Shown here: in pieces, positions 35,460 through 44,878 of the stretch
Position numbering within the stretch: position 1 is the first letter of the stretch
Layout of the letters: the number at the start of each line of letters is the position of its first letter
DNA from: an uncultured Bdellovibrio sp.
GTDB taxonomy: Bacteria; Bdellovibrionota; Bdellovibrionia; Bdellovibrionales; Bdellovibrionaceae
Reading direction: 5' to 3'
NCBI RefSeq assembly: GCF_946478835.1
Contig: NZ_CAMLDV010000001.1
Location: 1 to 64,000 of the forward strand
DNA: 64,000 nt
The notes under the pieces: generated by a model
What the model saw: the letters and a program-made list of their open reading frames with translations, nothing else
What the model was told of the DNA's origin: nothing
The model's database searches: none
Position numbers and translations under genes: made by a program

Positions 35460-36663
35460 TCCCCGGAGGAAGGAAAAACACTCCCGTTTGATACATGATG
35501 GAAATCGTTTTCTCTGTTGTTTTTCTAAGATCACGTCCTTGTGGAGCACCGTTGTCTACGATGATCATGCCGTCGTCACTTGCTGACGTATAAGTATGTC
35601 CCGGCGTTAAGCCTGATCCATTCATCAAAAACGCGCCGACAAGAGGGCGATATAAAGTGGAATCCCACGCGACCCAACCTGCTTTGTAAAGAGCCATTGA
35701 GAAATTCACAACGGCAGCACTATTAGTCCAAATAAGGGGATTGCCTTTAGAACTATTAAAATCATCCGTCACTCGATAGCCCGCGCGCTGATACGCTTGT
35801 CGCAAAAGTTCTGACTGAAATTCCGCACAAGGCACGTTGGCAAAACCGTGACGAACCGCCGTGCCTTGAGTGGCGATGGTCCACGCTCCCACTGTTGAGA
35901 TTGTTCCTTTTTTCTCAAAATCGATAGAGGCTTGTGTGGCTTTGGCTTTATCCATCATCAAATAAGATTTTGGAGTTTCCACCGTGCGGTTCACGGCTTT
36001 TTTAAGTTCACTGTAAATGCTTTGCCATTTTTCTTTTTCAGCGAGTGATAAAGAATTTGCATCGACACTTTTATTCAAACGAGGGCCGAAACGCTTCGTT
36101 ACTGATGTCGTATATTTAAACTTCGGCTTTCCCGTCAGATTGTAGTATTTCAAAAAACCCGCACCTGGTGTCGCGGCACTGACAACGGCAAAATGACCCT
36201 CGGTTCCTTCTAGATTTCCGACAATGGAAGCAAAGATAAAAAGACCGCCCTGAGTTTGGTTAAGGCTTTCAATCTTACTTTGTGGAAATGAAGACTGATA
36301 TTGCGAAGCCACCGAAATAATTTTTACAGGATATAAGAAACCTGTGCTGGATCTTTCAACCCCGCCACTGGAATTGCGGAAGTCCAAATGTTTGATTTCG
36401 TAATTGGCAGGAACTTCAATTTGTGTGCCTTCAGGAAGTTCGACTTTGGATTCCAAAACGCCGGATTTTTCATAACGGACCGTCATAGCTTGGCTGAGCA
36501 AGAGTTTTTGAGCCGTCAATGTTTCAGGAGTAGGCTCGACAACCGATGCTGTTTCGTTTCCTGACTCGTCAAGGCTCGGCCAATCGTTAGAGCGAGCGCA
36601 GGCTAGTAAACCTGTCAGCGAAAGAAACAAAATCATTCTTGTTACGTTTGTGGTTCCGACCAT
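35440..36663 (-). CDS. Lipoprotein with possible NlpC-like cysteine peptidase domain
   Basis: 407 residues from the ATG at 36663, which has GAGAGG upstream. Lipobox LLACARS. The C-terminal third contains NVPCAEFQSELLRQAYQRAG, then LTPGHTYTS, then DNGAPQGRDL: a Cys, His and Asp/Asn order like NlpC/P60 or CHAP peptidases. The family is not certain. If active, it may cut peptidoglycan peptides. Confidence 0.6.
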   Translation of the reverse strand: MVGTTNVTRMILFLSLTGLLACARSNDWPSLDESGNETASVVEPTPETLTAQKLLLSQAMTVRYEKSGVLESKVELPEGTQIEVPANYEIKHLDFRNSSGGVERSSTGFLYPVKIISVASQYQSSFPQSKIESLNQTQGGLFIFASIVGNLEGTEGHFAVVSAATPGAGFLKYYNLTGKPKFKYTTSVTKRFGPRLNKSVDANSLSLAEKEKWQSIYSELKKAVNRTVETPKSYLMMDKAKATQASIDFEKKGTISTVGAWTIATQGTAVRHGFANVPCAEFQSELLRQAYQRAGYRVTDDFNSSKGNPLIWTNSAAVVNFSMALYKAGWVAWDSTLYRPLVGAFLMNGSGLTPGHTYTSASDDGMIIVDNGAPQGRDLRKTTEKTISIMYQTGVFFLPPGINPPVW

Positions 36664-36913
36664 GGATGACCTCTCTTTCAAAAGGGTCTTCGGTCGGCTC
36701 ACATTAGAAATTGAATATTTTTTAGAATGTCCAAATCGTTTTCAGGACTTTTTTCTCGAATGAAAAACTAATTTATAAAAATCGTCGGAACTCTGTTTGT
36801 TTAGGCCAGTCGCATCGCCGCTGCTTTGCTTTTTTGAAATATTGATTGCCACCTTATAAAGCGACGAACGAACGCCTTTGCCGTATCAAGTATCACTCAT
36901 AAAAGGAGTTCAT

Positions 36914-37564
36914 ATGAAAGCACTTGCACGTTTTATCGTTGCACCCGTTTTGGCTCTCTCAGTTTCTTCCGCTCATGCTTCTGTTTTAAAAATGGAAAAG
37001 GGCCCGCGCAGCATTGAAGGAGTGAATATCTCCAAATCAGCCGTAGCCACTATTGAAAAAACAGAAACTCAGCTTGGCACTGTCGGTGCTGGTCTGCGCT
37101 GGAAGAAAGTTCTTTTTTCTAAGGTCAAAGTTTATGTTGCCGAGCTTTTGGTGAGCAGCCCTCAACGCTTTATTAAAAAAGACAGCGAAGCTTTAAAATC
37201 ATTGGATGACAGTGACGTTGTCGCCATTCGTATGACGTTCTTAAGAACCGTAGAAGCGGACAAAGTGCAAACGTCTTTCCGCGATGCACTTAGCGCCAAC
37301 AAAGTGGATACGGCAACTCCATCTATTAAAACATTCCTAGGCGCTGTCAGCAAAGGTGGCGACGCCGCTTCCGGTGGTCATCTCACCATTCTAGTGAAGA
37401 AACACTCCGATGGTTCAGAAACTTTGATTTATGAAGACACGGCTGGAAAACAAACCGTGCTTGTCGGTGAACGCGGTATGACTCAAAAGATTTTTTCAAT
37501 CTGGTTGGGTGTCCCTGCGGATGACGGCGTAGCTTCCTTAAAAAACGATCTTTTAACTCCTTAA
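36914..37564 (+). CDS. Chalcone isomerase-like secreted protein
   Basis: 216 residues from the ATG at 36914 with SD AAGGAG. Signal peptide MKALARFIVAPVLALSVSSAHA. The segments GAGLRWKKVLFSKVKVYVAE and IFSIWLGVPADDGVASLKND match the bacterial chalcone-isomerase-like domain, a fold that binds fatty acids rather than flavonoids in most bacteria. The next gene begins 10 nt downstream. Confidence 0.75.
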   Translation: MKALARFIVAPVLALSVSSAHASVLKMEKGPRSIEGVNISKSAVATIEKTETQLGTVGAGLRWKKVLFSKVKVYVAELLVSSPQRFIKKDSEALKSLDDSDVVAIRMTFLRTVEADKVQTSFRDALSANKVDTATPSIKTFLGAVSKGGDAASGGHLTILVKKHSDGSETLIYEDTAGKQTVLVGERGMTQKIFSIWLGVPADDGVASLKNDLLTP

Positions 37565-37574
37565 GGAGACGTCC

Positions 37575-38558
37575 GTGAATTCTTTAATTAAAGTATCCCT
37601 AGCTGGTATTTTATTACTTTCCTTAGCCGCCTGCGATTTGCAGGAGGCTTTGGATGGCACTAAAAAAGTTCCAGGTAAAATGGACGAAACCAATGCCAAC
37701 ATGAGAAAAATGTTGGATGAAATGAAGACAACAAACAAAGGGGTCCACGATCAATCCCTATTAATTCCCTTAGAAAATCTGATTAAGGAAGAAAATCAGG
37801 ATACTTTGGCTCCCGTGCCTTTTAAGCTGATGCCCTATGGAAAAAAATTTGCTGAAGCCGCCTCTGCAGAGGAGCTGATTGATTTAACTTATCTATGGCT
37901 TAAGGAAGTCGATGAAGCTTTGCCTAATAAAGACATTGACGAAGCTACAGGAGAAGAAGTTCCTTATAAAAAAAAACAAATTCAGCGAATCAATACCCAA
38001 AAACTTGCCAAGCTAACGGCCTTACAAGTGATCGCAGGTTTTACCCCGCAAGAGGTCGTTCAGGAAATTATTCACCGAAATATTATAGGTGAAAAACTTG
38101 AGGGCGGTCGTCGCTTTGAGGAGACGGCGTATTCCTTTTTGATGTTAAGAACGATGTTCATCCGTGACGTTCTTTTAAAAGAATCTATTTTATCCACGTC
38201 TATTGATAATGTAGGCAAACTTGAAGAGGCGATGAAATATATTAAGAAAGTCGACAGCATTGCTCGCTTGCGCTTTGCCGATAAGATTCAATTTAAATCT
38301 CATGGTCTGATTGATTTTGAAGGAAGGCAGCTTCCTGAAGACCAGCAGCCCCAGGAAAAGCTCAATCAAGATGTGGCTTTTAATTTATGGACCTCGATTT
38401 ATGAAAAAGCACAGTCACAAATGCGGATGGATGAGCGAAGTGTCGGTGCCGATGCCAACGATGACCAGCGACTTTTAAACGAAGAAAAAAAGCGTCTGCA
38501 ATATGACTTGCAGTTGATTGAACAAAATCTTCAATACTGGAAAGGCCGTCAACCTTGA
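37575..38558 (+). CDS. Lipoprotein of unknown function
   Basis: 327 residues starting at GTG 37575 with SD AAGGAGAC. Lipobox LAACDLQ. The rest is helical and charged with no recognised domain. It is in an operon with the chalcone isomerase-like gene and overlaps the convergent chemoreceptor gene by 10 nt. Confidence 0.7.
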   Translation: MNSLIKVSLAGILLLSLAACDLQEALDGTKKVPGKMDETNANMRKMLDEMKTTNKGVHDQSLLIPLENLIKEENQDTLAPVPFKLMPYGKKFAEAASAEELIDLTYLWLKEVDEALPNKDIDEATGEEVPYKKKQIQRINTQKLAKLTALQVIAGFTPQEVVQEIIHRNIIGEKLEGGRRFEETAYSFLMLRTMFIRDVLLKESILSTSIDNVGKLEEAMKYIKKVDSIARLRFADKIQFKSHGLIDFEGRQLPEDQQPQEKLNQDVAFNLWTSIYEKAQSQMRMDERSVGADANDDQRLLNEEKKRLQYDLQLIEQNLQYWKGRQP

Positions 38559-39970
38559 CGGCCCACCATGGCTTTTAGTTCCGTCACAAGCCCTTGCATA
38601 CCTTGAGAAAGCTCTGACATTTGATCGCTGGTTTGGGCGACCTCTTGAGCAACTTGCGCATTCTGCTGCGATGCTTGGTCTAATTTATTCATGGCTTCAC
38701 TGATTAGTCCCAGCCCACGAGCTTGCTCTTGGCTGGCCCCTGCGATTTCATTATTAATTTCCAAAACTTTTTGCGCGGAAGAAAGAAATTTACCAAGAAG
38801 AGCGCCACTTTGATGAGCGACTTCGCCGCCTTCGTGAATTCTGGATACACTTTCTTGAATCATTTTAGAATTATCTTTTGCAGAATCAGCACTTCGTTGG
38901 GCAAGGCTGCGAACAGCATCGGCAACAACGGCAAAGCCTTTTCCCTGCTCACCGGCACGAGCCGCTTCCACTGAGGCATTTAAAGCAAGAAGATTTGTTT
39001 GAAAGGCGATATCGTCAATGACTTGAATCACCTCTTCGATTTTTGTCGCCGAGCCTTTTAAAGCATCCATGCTTTGAATCAACTTTTGCACAGATTCAGC
39101 ACCCGCCTTGGAGGCTTCGAAACTTTCCGAAGACAAAGTGGAGGCGTTTTTAGCATTTTCTGAATTAAGCTTCACCATACTGGAAAGTTCTTCCAAGGAA
39201 GCCACCGTTTCTTGCAAGGAAGCCGCCGACTCCGTCGCTCCGCTTGCGAGATTTTGGCTGGCTTTATTAAGATGGTGACTGGTCTCATCTAAAGAATGAC
39301 CCGTTTTCTCAATGCGATTGGAAAAAACCGACATACGACCTATCAAACTTGAGGTGATCCATGCTCCGCCGAGCAAACAGAAAAGCCCGCCTACTATAGT
39401 GATAACCAAGTTGATGGCACGGAAAGCTCCACCGGATTCGTGCGCAACTTCCGCATCTTTTTCAATCAACTCTCCCAGGTTTTCCATTTTTCCTTCGAGA
39501 ACCTTGAAAGTATCGTTGAACTTTGGAAGCTCAGCCAATGCGACTTTATAACCTTGAGTCACCGCGAGATTCACAATTTTTTTGGTGTGTTCAATATATT
39601 GTTCCATCTGGGGTTTGGTTTCTAGAATCGCTTTTTTAGTTTCGGCATTTAATGGCAATGCTTCTAAAGCAGAAAGATATTTTTTAAATTCTTCCGATTT
39701 TTCTTCAGATTCTTTCTGAATGTTTTTTAATTCAGATACTTCACCGCTCTCCGCCGAAAGCAAGGAGGCCAAAACCACGGAACGAAGTCCATCGTGCATC
39801 ATATCTGCGAGAGTCATATTGCGAACTGCTGGCAGTTGCACGTTGGCGACATTATCAAATTGTGTCATCAACCGCGTGGAATTGATAAAAGAAAGACTTC
39901 CAATGCCAACTAGGACAAGTAAAAATCCTCCACATAAAAGCACCAGTTGTTTTTTTATAGAAAGATTCAT
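38549..39970 (-). CDS. Methyl-accepting chemotaxis protein
   Basis: 473 residues. TM1 is [20 protein letters not shown] and TM2 is [20 protein letters not shown], with a four-helix-bundle-like periplasmic domain between them. The cytoplasmic signalling hairpin is intact: [20 protein letters not shown] and [19 protein letters not shown]. No C-terminal CheR-binding pentapeptide. It senses an unknown ligand and controls CheA. Confidence 0.93.
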   Translation of the reverse strand: MNLSIKKQLVLLCGGFLLVLVGIGSLSFINSTRLMTQFDNVANVQLPAVRNMTLADMMHDGLRSVVLASLLSAESGEVSELKNIQKESEEKSEEFKKYLSALEALPLNAETKKAILETKPQMEQYIEHTKKIVNLAVTQGYKVALAELPKFNDTFKVLEGKMENLGELIEKDAEVAHESGGAFRAINLVITIVGGLFCLLGGAWITSSLIGRMSVFSNRIEKTGHSLDETSHHLNKASQNLASGATESAASLQETVASLEELSSMVKLNSENAKNASTLSSESFEASKAGAESVQKLIQSMDALKGSATKIEEVIQVIDDIAFQTNLLALNASVEAARAGEQGKGFAVVADAVRSLAQRSADSAKDNSKMIQESVSRIHEGGEVAHQSGALLGKFLSSAQKVLEINNEIAGASQEQARGLGLISEAMNKLDQASQQNAQVAQEVAQTSDQMSELSQGMQGLVTELKAMVGRQG

Positions 39971-39983
39971 TCGCCCGACCCTG

Positions 39984-40799
39984 TTACCAAAGTTTCGACT
40001 CTACTGAAAGATATAAAAAGACACCGCGCTCATGTTCAGCCGCGGAAGGACCGACACCAAGAAGTGCGCCGATGCCGGGAACAATCTCGGTTTCTTGCCC
40101 GGCTTGAAAAGCCGTACGTATGCCGGGAACAACATAATAAGTCGCCTCTGTCGCCTTAGTGTCTTGTCCGGCAACGACTTCGTTATTGTTCATTACGAAT
40201 TCGCAGAGAAGATTTGTCTTTGGTGTGACATTGTAGACAACACTTGTTCCAAAGTTAAAACCAAAAAGGGAAGCCGTTTCTCCCAGCTCATTCTTTGCAT
40301 CCGGTGTGTATGTAAAACCGGCGTTCCAATGATTGGTCCAGCGATCGTTAAGCGTGATGGAAACAGCATGATTAAACTGGAAGCCCGCTACACCATTGCC
40401 GAAACCTTTTTTGTAGTCTCCTGTAGGAAGGATGATCGAAAAACGTGGAGCCATGGAAATCATCTCTGTGTTCATCAATTGGTAACGATAATTTAGAAGG
40501 ACGTCACCAATCTGCGTTTTGTCGCCATCACCACCGACAGCACTCTTTTTTAAAACAGGAATAACGTAAGAAAATTGATGAGTCTCATCTGTGATAGGAA
40601 TTTCGTTTGTGAACGAGTATCCCCATTCATGTGCGGGATCAAGATACTGATAAGTCTGAATAAACTGCACAACACCGGGTTCCTGGTTGTACGCTTCCTC
40701 AATAAGAAAGGAATTATCCTTTACAACCTCGGCAGCATTCGCTTTCACCGCAAAACCACCCAATAACGCCAAAGCGATTGCATACAATAACACGCGCAT
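39984..40799 (-). CDS. Outer-membrane beta-barrel protein (phenol-degradation MetA-like family)
   Basis: 271 residues. Signal peptide ends AVKANA. The mature part begins with [20 protein letters not shown] and shows many strand pairs ([33 protein letters not shown]), ending [11 protein letters not shown] with a terminal Trp, the outer-membrane sorting signature. Substrate unknown. It lies 13 nt upstream of the chemoreceptor gene. Confidence 0.75.
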   Translation of the reverse strand: MRVLLYAIALALLGGFAVKANAAEVVKDNSFLIEEAYNQEPGVVQFIQTYQYLDPAHEWGYSFTNEIPITDETHQFSYVIPVLKKSAVGGDGDKTQIGDVLLNYRYQLMNTEMISMAPRFSIILPTGDYKKGFGNGVAGFQFNHAVSITLNDRWTNHWNAGFTYTPDAKNELGETASLFGFNFGTSVVYNVTPKTNLLCEFVMNNNEVVAGQDTKATEATYYVVPGIRTAFQAGQETEIVPGIGALLGVGPSAAEHERGVFLYLSVESKLW

Positions 40800-40869
40800 T
40801 CATTTCCCCTTTTCTTGAATAAGAATATTCTTTCCAAAATTATGAGGAAAATCTACGCTGAACAGGTTT

Positions 40870-42174
40870 TTAACAATTTGTACTGGTCTTTATGCGTGAA
40901 GTTCGCCAGAACATCGATACTAAAGTCATTCCACCGAGGACGTAACAATAATAGACTTCCCCCACGAGCGCCAGCGGAGACAGTTTCGCCATTTGGCTAG
41001 CTAGTAAAATCTGGGCACCATAAGGAATCAAACCTTGAATCACGCAAGAAAAGATATCCAAAAGACTTGCACTGCGTGGAGCTGGCACTTCTTCCGCTTT
41101 AGAAATTTCTTTAGCGAGGTCGCCTGTAATTAGAATAGCAACGGTGTTATTGGCAACGGCCAGATTCGCGATGCTCACTGAAAGAGCGATGCTAAATTCC
41201 GCCCATAATTTTTCTAAACGCGCGCTTTGAAACTTCATCTTCATAAAGAGGCCGCGCAAAATCGCGATACCGCCTTCGACTTTCATCATCTGCCCCAGAC
41301 CACCCATGAAAAGAGAAAGAAGAAAGATCTCTTGCATATCCTTAAAGCCTGTATAAATGTCCTGGGCCCATTGCAAAAGAGAATACCCTTCTGTCGCAAA
41401 GAGTCCCAAACCTCCGGCAAGAAGAATTCCCAGAACTAAGACCAAAAAGACATTTATTCCTAACAAGGCCAATATCAAAACAACGGCATAAGGTAGAGCC
41501 TTAAAAATTTCCATTTCTTTCACGGAGACTACGTGGCCCGGAGCGAACGACAAAAAGAGAATCATCACCGTTAGCAACGCCGCTGGCAGACTTAAACGAA
41601 AGTTCACGCGAAATTTATCCTTCATCGAACAACCTTGCGACCGTGTCGCCGCAATTGTCGTGTCAGAAATAAAAGAAAGATTATCGCCAAACATGGCGCC
41701 ACCAATCAAAGCGCCAAACACAAGAGCTTTCTCCAAACCACCCGTTTCAGCGAGCCCCAAGGCAATCGGCCCCAACGCTGAAATCGTTCCCATGGATGTA
41801 CCAATAGATGTCGAGATCAAAGCGGCGAGTAAAAAGAATCCTGGTAACAAGAAATTTTCCGGCATGATTTTCATTCCCCAGAAAATCACCGCATCGACAC
41901 CACCAATGGCTTTTACAACACTTCCAAATGCGCCCGCCAAAAGATAGATCAGACACATCGTAAGAATATTGTGATCAGCAAGTCCCTCCATGAACGTGTT
42001 CACCTTTTTATCAAAGGTTCCCTTCATCAAAAGAAAAGCTAATATAATCGCTGGAAGTGTTGCGACCGGAGACGGCAGTTTGTAAAAAGCAAACTCGGCT
42101 CCTTGCAAGTGATAATAAATTCCGCTCCCAAGAAAAAGAGCGATGAACGTTAAAAGAGGGAGAAAGGCTCTCAC
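40870..42174 (-). CDS. NhaC-family Na+/H+ antiporter
   Basis: 434 residues with many membrane helices. Segments such as ALISTSIGTSMGTISALGPI and GGAMFGDNLSFISDTTIAAT are characteristic of NhaC. It exchanges sodium or carboxylates with protons. It starts 5 nt after the parvulin gene stop, so the two are in one operon. Confidence 0.88.
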   Translation of the reverse strand: MRAFLPLLTFIALFLGSGIYYHLQGAEFAFYKLPSPVATLPAIILAFLLMKGTFDKKVNTFMEGLADHNILTMCLIYLLAGAFGSVVKAIGGVDAVIFWGMKIMPENFLLPGFFLLAALISTSIGTSMGTISALGPIALGLAETGGLEKALVFGALIGGAMFGDNLSFISDTTIAATRSQGCSMKDKFRVNFRLSLPAALLTVMILFLSFAPGHVVSVKEMEIFKALPYAVVLILALLGINVFLVLVLGILLAGGLGLFATEGYSLLQWAQDIYTGFKDMQEIFLLSLFMGGLGQMMKVEGGIAILRGLFMKMKFQSARLEKLWAEFSIALSVSIANLAVANNTVAILITGDLAKEISKAEEVPAPRSASLLDIFSCVIQGLIPYGAQILLASQMAKLSPLALVGEVYYCYVLGGMTLVSMFWRTSRIKTSTNC

Positions 42175-42179
42175 TTAGA

Positions 42180-42452
42180 TTACTCCGTTCTTTTTATAAG
42201 GTGATAACCAAACTTCGTGCGTACAGGTTTTGCGGTCGTTTCGCCGACCCTCAAAGAGAACGCAGCCTCTTCAAATGTCTCATCCATGCGACCTTCAGAG
42301 AATGTTCCCAGATCTCCTCCCACGGAGGAGGAGGGACAGCGAGAGTGCTTGCGTGCTAATTCTTCAAAGCTTTTACCACTCTTTAATGCTCGTAAAAGAT
42401 CATCGGCTTCATATTGATGCTGCACCAATATATGACTGGCTCTGATTTTCAC
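42180..42452 (-). CDS. Parvulin-type peptidyl-prolyl isomerase
   Basis: 90 residues from the GTG at 42452, which has GGAGG 5 nt upstream; a longer start lacks this. VKIRASHILVQ, FEELARKHSRCPSSSVGGDL, GTFSEGRMDETFEEAAFSL and TKFGYHLIKRTE are the PpiC-type domain. No signal peptide, so cytosolic. Confidence 0.9.
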   Translation of the reverse strand: MKIRASHILVQHQYEADDLLRALKSGKSFEELARKHSRCPSSSVGGDLGTFSEGRMDETFEEAAFSLRVGETTAKPVRTKFGYHLIKRTE

Positions 42453-42506
42453 GTTTCCTCCGTATTTAATTTGACCCAACTCTTCACACTCCCGTAAGGT
42501 CGGAAT

Positions 42507-43262
42507 GTGAAATTCTCTTTAGTTTTTCTTTTTCTTTCCAGCATGGCCTTCGCCAAGCCCACGCCTGTTGATATCGGTGGTTACGACTTTCCACCTTACG
42601 TCATCAGTAAGAACAACGGCTTCCAAGGTCTGACATTGGATTTGATTCAGCTTTTAAATCAAAAACAATCAAAGTTTGAATTTCGATTTGTTCCCACTTC
42701 ACCTTCAAGAAGATACCACGATATGAAAGAAGGGCGATACCAAATCATCGCCTTTGAATGCAAATCGTGGGGTTGGAATCCTGATCTTGTGACCTCAACA
42801 AAAATATTTCAAGAAGGTGGAGAGGTCTTCATCGCTCTGAATGAGCCCTCCCGCACCCAAGCTTATTTTAAAGATCTAAAAAGTAAAAAAATTCGAGGCA
42901 TGCGCGGTTACCATTATGGATTTTTGGGGCTGTCCACGGGCCCGAAAGCTTTGAAAGAATTCAATTTAGAGCTTACCAATACTCAGGAAGGAAACATCCG
43001 CGCCGTACTGAACAAGCGTACCGACATCGCTATCGTATCTAAAGAGTACTTGGATATTTATTTGAAAGAAAATCCACAAGATCAAAAGTTTTTGCTCATC
43101 TCAAAAAATTTCGATCAGATTTATCGGCTAGGCCTTCTTGTTTCAAACGAACAATCGACAATCAAAGTCGCAGACTTAAATAAGCTGATCGACGATATCG
43201 TGAAAGATGGATCGTGGGATGATATCTTAAAAAGAAAAGGTATTACCAGCAAACACCCTTAA
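42507..43262 (+). CDS. Periplasmic solute-binding protein, family 3 type
   Basis: 251 residues with a signal peptide (SLVFLFLSSMAFA). The mature part, PVDIGGYDFPPYVISKNNGF and GLTLDLIQLLN, matches the amino-acid-binding fold. No transporter genes are next to it, so it may serve an uncharacterised sensor or uptake system. Divergent from the parvulin gene. Confidence 0.78.
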   Translation: MKFSLVFLFLSSMAFAKPTPVDIGGYDFPPYVISKNNGFQGLTLDLIQLLNQKQSKFEFRFVPTSPSRRYHDMKEGRYQIIAFECKSWGWNPDLVTSTKIFQEGGEVFIALNEPSRTQAYFKDLKSKKIRGMRGYHYGFLGLSTGPKALKEFNLELTNTQEGNIRAVLNKRTDIAIVSKEYLDIYLKENPQDQKFLLISKNFDQIYRLGLLVSNEQSTIKVADLNKLIDDIVKDGSWDDILKRKGITSKHP

Positions 43263-43395
43263 TGAGTCCGACCTGTTAAAGCACATTCAATTCGATAGAA
43301 ACTTCTTGTGAATTTTAGCATTCACCCCGCGAGAAAATTGCCTCGCTGAGCGTTTGAGAGTCTGCTTTAACAATACTTTTTTAAGGAGATTCTCT

Positions 43396-44100
43396 ATGAA
43401 AAGCACTCCCGTTCGCGATCAGGTCAAAGATCATTTGCTCACACCAAAAAACGCAGTCCTTGTCATCATCGATTATCAACCACCCCAAATTATCACAACG
43501 GTTTCGATGGATCGCCAGACACTTATCGGTAACATGCGCGCCTTAATCAAAACGGCAAAGGCATTTGATGTCCCCATTATTTTAAGCACAGTGAATACGA
43601 CAAATGGAAGAAACCCTGACACCATTCCGCAACTTAAAGAACTGCTTGCCGGTGTTCCATCAATTGACAGAACTTCAATCAACGCTTGGGAAGATGAAGA
43701 ATTTTATCAAGCGATCAAAGCCACTAAACGCAAGAAACTTATTATCGCCGCTCTTTGGACGGACGCCTGTTTGTTATTTCCAACAATGGATGCAATCAAA
43801 GAGGGCTACGAAGTATTTCCAGTCGTTGATTGCGTCGGTGCTAATTCCATCGAGGGTCATAAAGCCGCACTTCAACGCATGGTCCATGCTGGAGCGCAAC
43901 CTGTTGGCTGGAACTCTGTCGCATGTGAATTGCAACGCGACTGGGGCCGCCACGAAACCGTCACTGGTTTTATGGAAGCCGTAAAAGAACAAGGTCACGG
44001 CTGGGGTTGGTTCATATCAGTCTCTCAAGAAATCGAAGAGTATCACAACTATAAAGGTGCATCTGCGATGCAAGTCCAAGGCACACAGCCGCCGCACTAA
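43396..44100 (+). CDS. Isochorismatase-family (YcaC-like) hydrolase
   Basis: 234 residues from the ATG at 43396 with SD AAGGAG. Asp26 (VLVIIDYQ) and Cys125 (ALWTDACLLFPTMDA) are the expected catalytic pair; the usual Lys position appears as Arg92. The C-terminal 50 residues (GWGWFISVSQEIEEYHNYKG) are typical of the YcaC group. Substrate unknown. Confidence 0.85.
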   Translation: MKSTPVRDQVKDHLLTPKNAVLVIIDYQPPQIITTVSMDRQTLIGNMRALIKTAKAFDVPIILSTVNTTNGRNPDTIPQLKELLAGVPSIDRTSINAWEDEEFYQAIKATKRKKLIIAALWTDACLLFPTMDAIKEGYEVFPVVDCVGANSIEGHKAALQRMVHAGAQPVGWNSVACELQRDWGRHETVTGFMEAVKEQGHGWGWFISVSQEIEEYHNYKGASAMQVQGTQPPH

Positions 44101-44120
44101 AAAAGGGGCCCCTGGGGCCC
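44099..44120 (-). terminator. Terminator of infA
   Basis: On the minus strand, GGGCCCC and GGGGCCC arms (7 bp, 1-nt loop) are followed by CTTTTTT. In the plus direction there is no U-run, so it mainly serves infA. Confidence 0.75.
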
Positions 44121-44342
44121 TTAAACTTTATGTCGGTGTAAGATCAAACCGTGAGTGGGATCGTAGGGCGAAACCCCTACATTCACTCGATCTCCTACAA
44201 CAACCTTGATATTAAATTTTTTCATCTTTCCACATAAACGAGCCTTAATTAAAACACCGTTAGGAAGAGTCACGGAATAAACTCCACCACCGGAAAGATC
44301 TACGACTTTGCCATCCGTCGTGACCAAATCGTCTTTAGCCAT
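44121..44342 (-). CDS. infA: Translation initiation factor IF-1
   Basis: 73 residues from the ATG at 44342 (MAKDDLVTTDGKVV); this start has AAAGGA at 6-nt spacing. The OB-fold motifs ARLCGKMKKFNIKVVVGDRV and VSPYDPTHG are present, the family pattern of IF-1. It differs from textbook IF-1 at several positions, so a second, divergent copy is possible. It is next to an RRM gene. Confidence 0.85.
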   Translation of the reverse strand: MAKDDLVTTDGKVVDLSGGGVYSVTLPNGVLIKARLCGKMKKFNIKVVVGDRVNVGVSPYDPTHGLILHRHKV

Positions 44343-44381
44343 CATATTCCTTTGCGTATTTTATAATTAAATCTGCCGATA

Positions 44382-44687
44382 TTAGTATGAACGGCGAGAG
44401 CTGAAACCACCGCTGCGACGATTGCCACCAGAGCGGTTTTCTTGAGGTTTCGCTTCAGAGATATTCATCGCACGACCAGAAACTTCTGAACCGTTCAATT
44501 TTTGAATCGCTGTTTGCGCTTCTCCATCTGTAGACATTTCGATGAATGCAAAACCTTTACTGCGGCCTGTTTCTCTATCTGTGATCACATTTGCGGAATC
44601 AACAGTACCAAACTCTGCAAAAAGATTTGCAAGCTGATTCGAATCAACTGTGTATGATAAATTTCCGACGTATAATTTCTTTCCCAT
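44382..44687 (-). CDS. Single-RRM RNA-binding protein
   Basis: 101 residues. RNP2 is KLYVGNLSY and RNP1 is SKGFAFIEM, in one RRM, followed by a Gly/Arg/Ser-rich tail (RSGGNRRSGGFSSRRSY). Bacterial RRM proteins of this size are often cold-induced RNA chaperones. Strong SD (AAGGAGGC). Divergent from the histidine kinase gene, 191 nt away. Confidence 0.92.
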   Translation of the reverse strand: MGKKLYVGNLSYTVDSNQLANLFAEFGTVDSANVITDRETGRSKGFAFIEMSTDGEAQTAIQKLNGSEVSGRAMNISEAKPQENRSGGNRRSGGFSSRRSY

Positions 44688-44820
44688 ATTTGCCTCCTTA
44701 AAAGCTTAGGGGCCATTCACAGAAGACAAAAGAGAATCGATTGAATAATGAGAACGACGTGTTCACCAAGTAGAACAGATCGGTATCGCAATAGATATAA
44801 CCAAATCATTTTATTTCTGA

Positions 44821-44867
44821 AAGCCGGTCATCTCGAAGAGGGCGACTTTGAGAAAAAGAACCGGCTT
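44821..44867 (+). promoter_or_regulatory. Two-tier stem-loop upstream of the histidine kinase
   Basis: Outer arms AAGCCGGT (44821-44828) and ACCGGCTT (44860-44867). Inner arms TCTCGAAG and CTTTGAGA with one G-U pair. It ends 11 nt before the kinase TTG start; no SD is visible, so the structure may be part of a leader that controls translation. Confidence 0.45.
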
Positions 44868-44878
44868 ATAGTCGTCTC

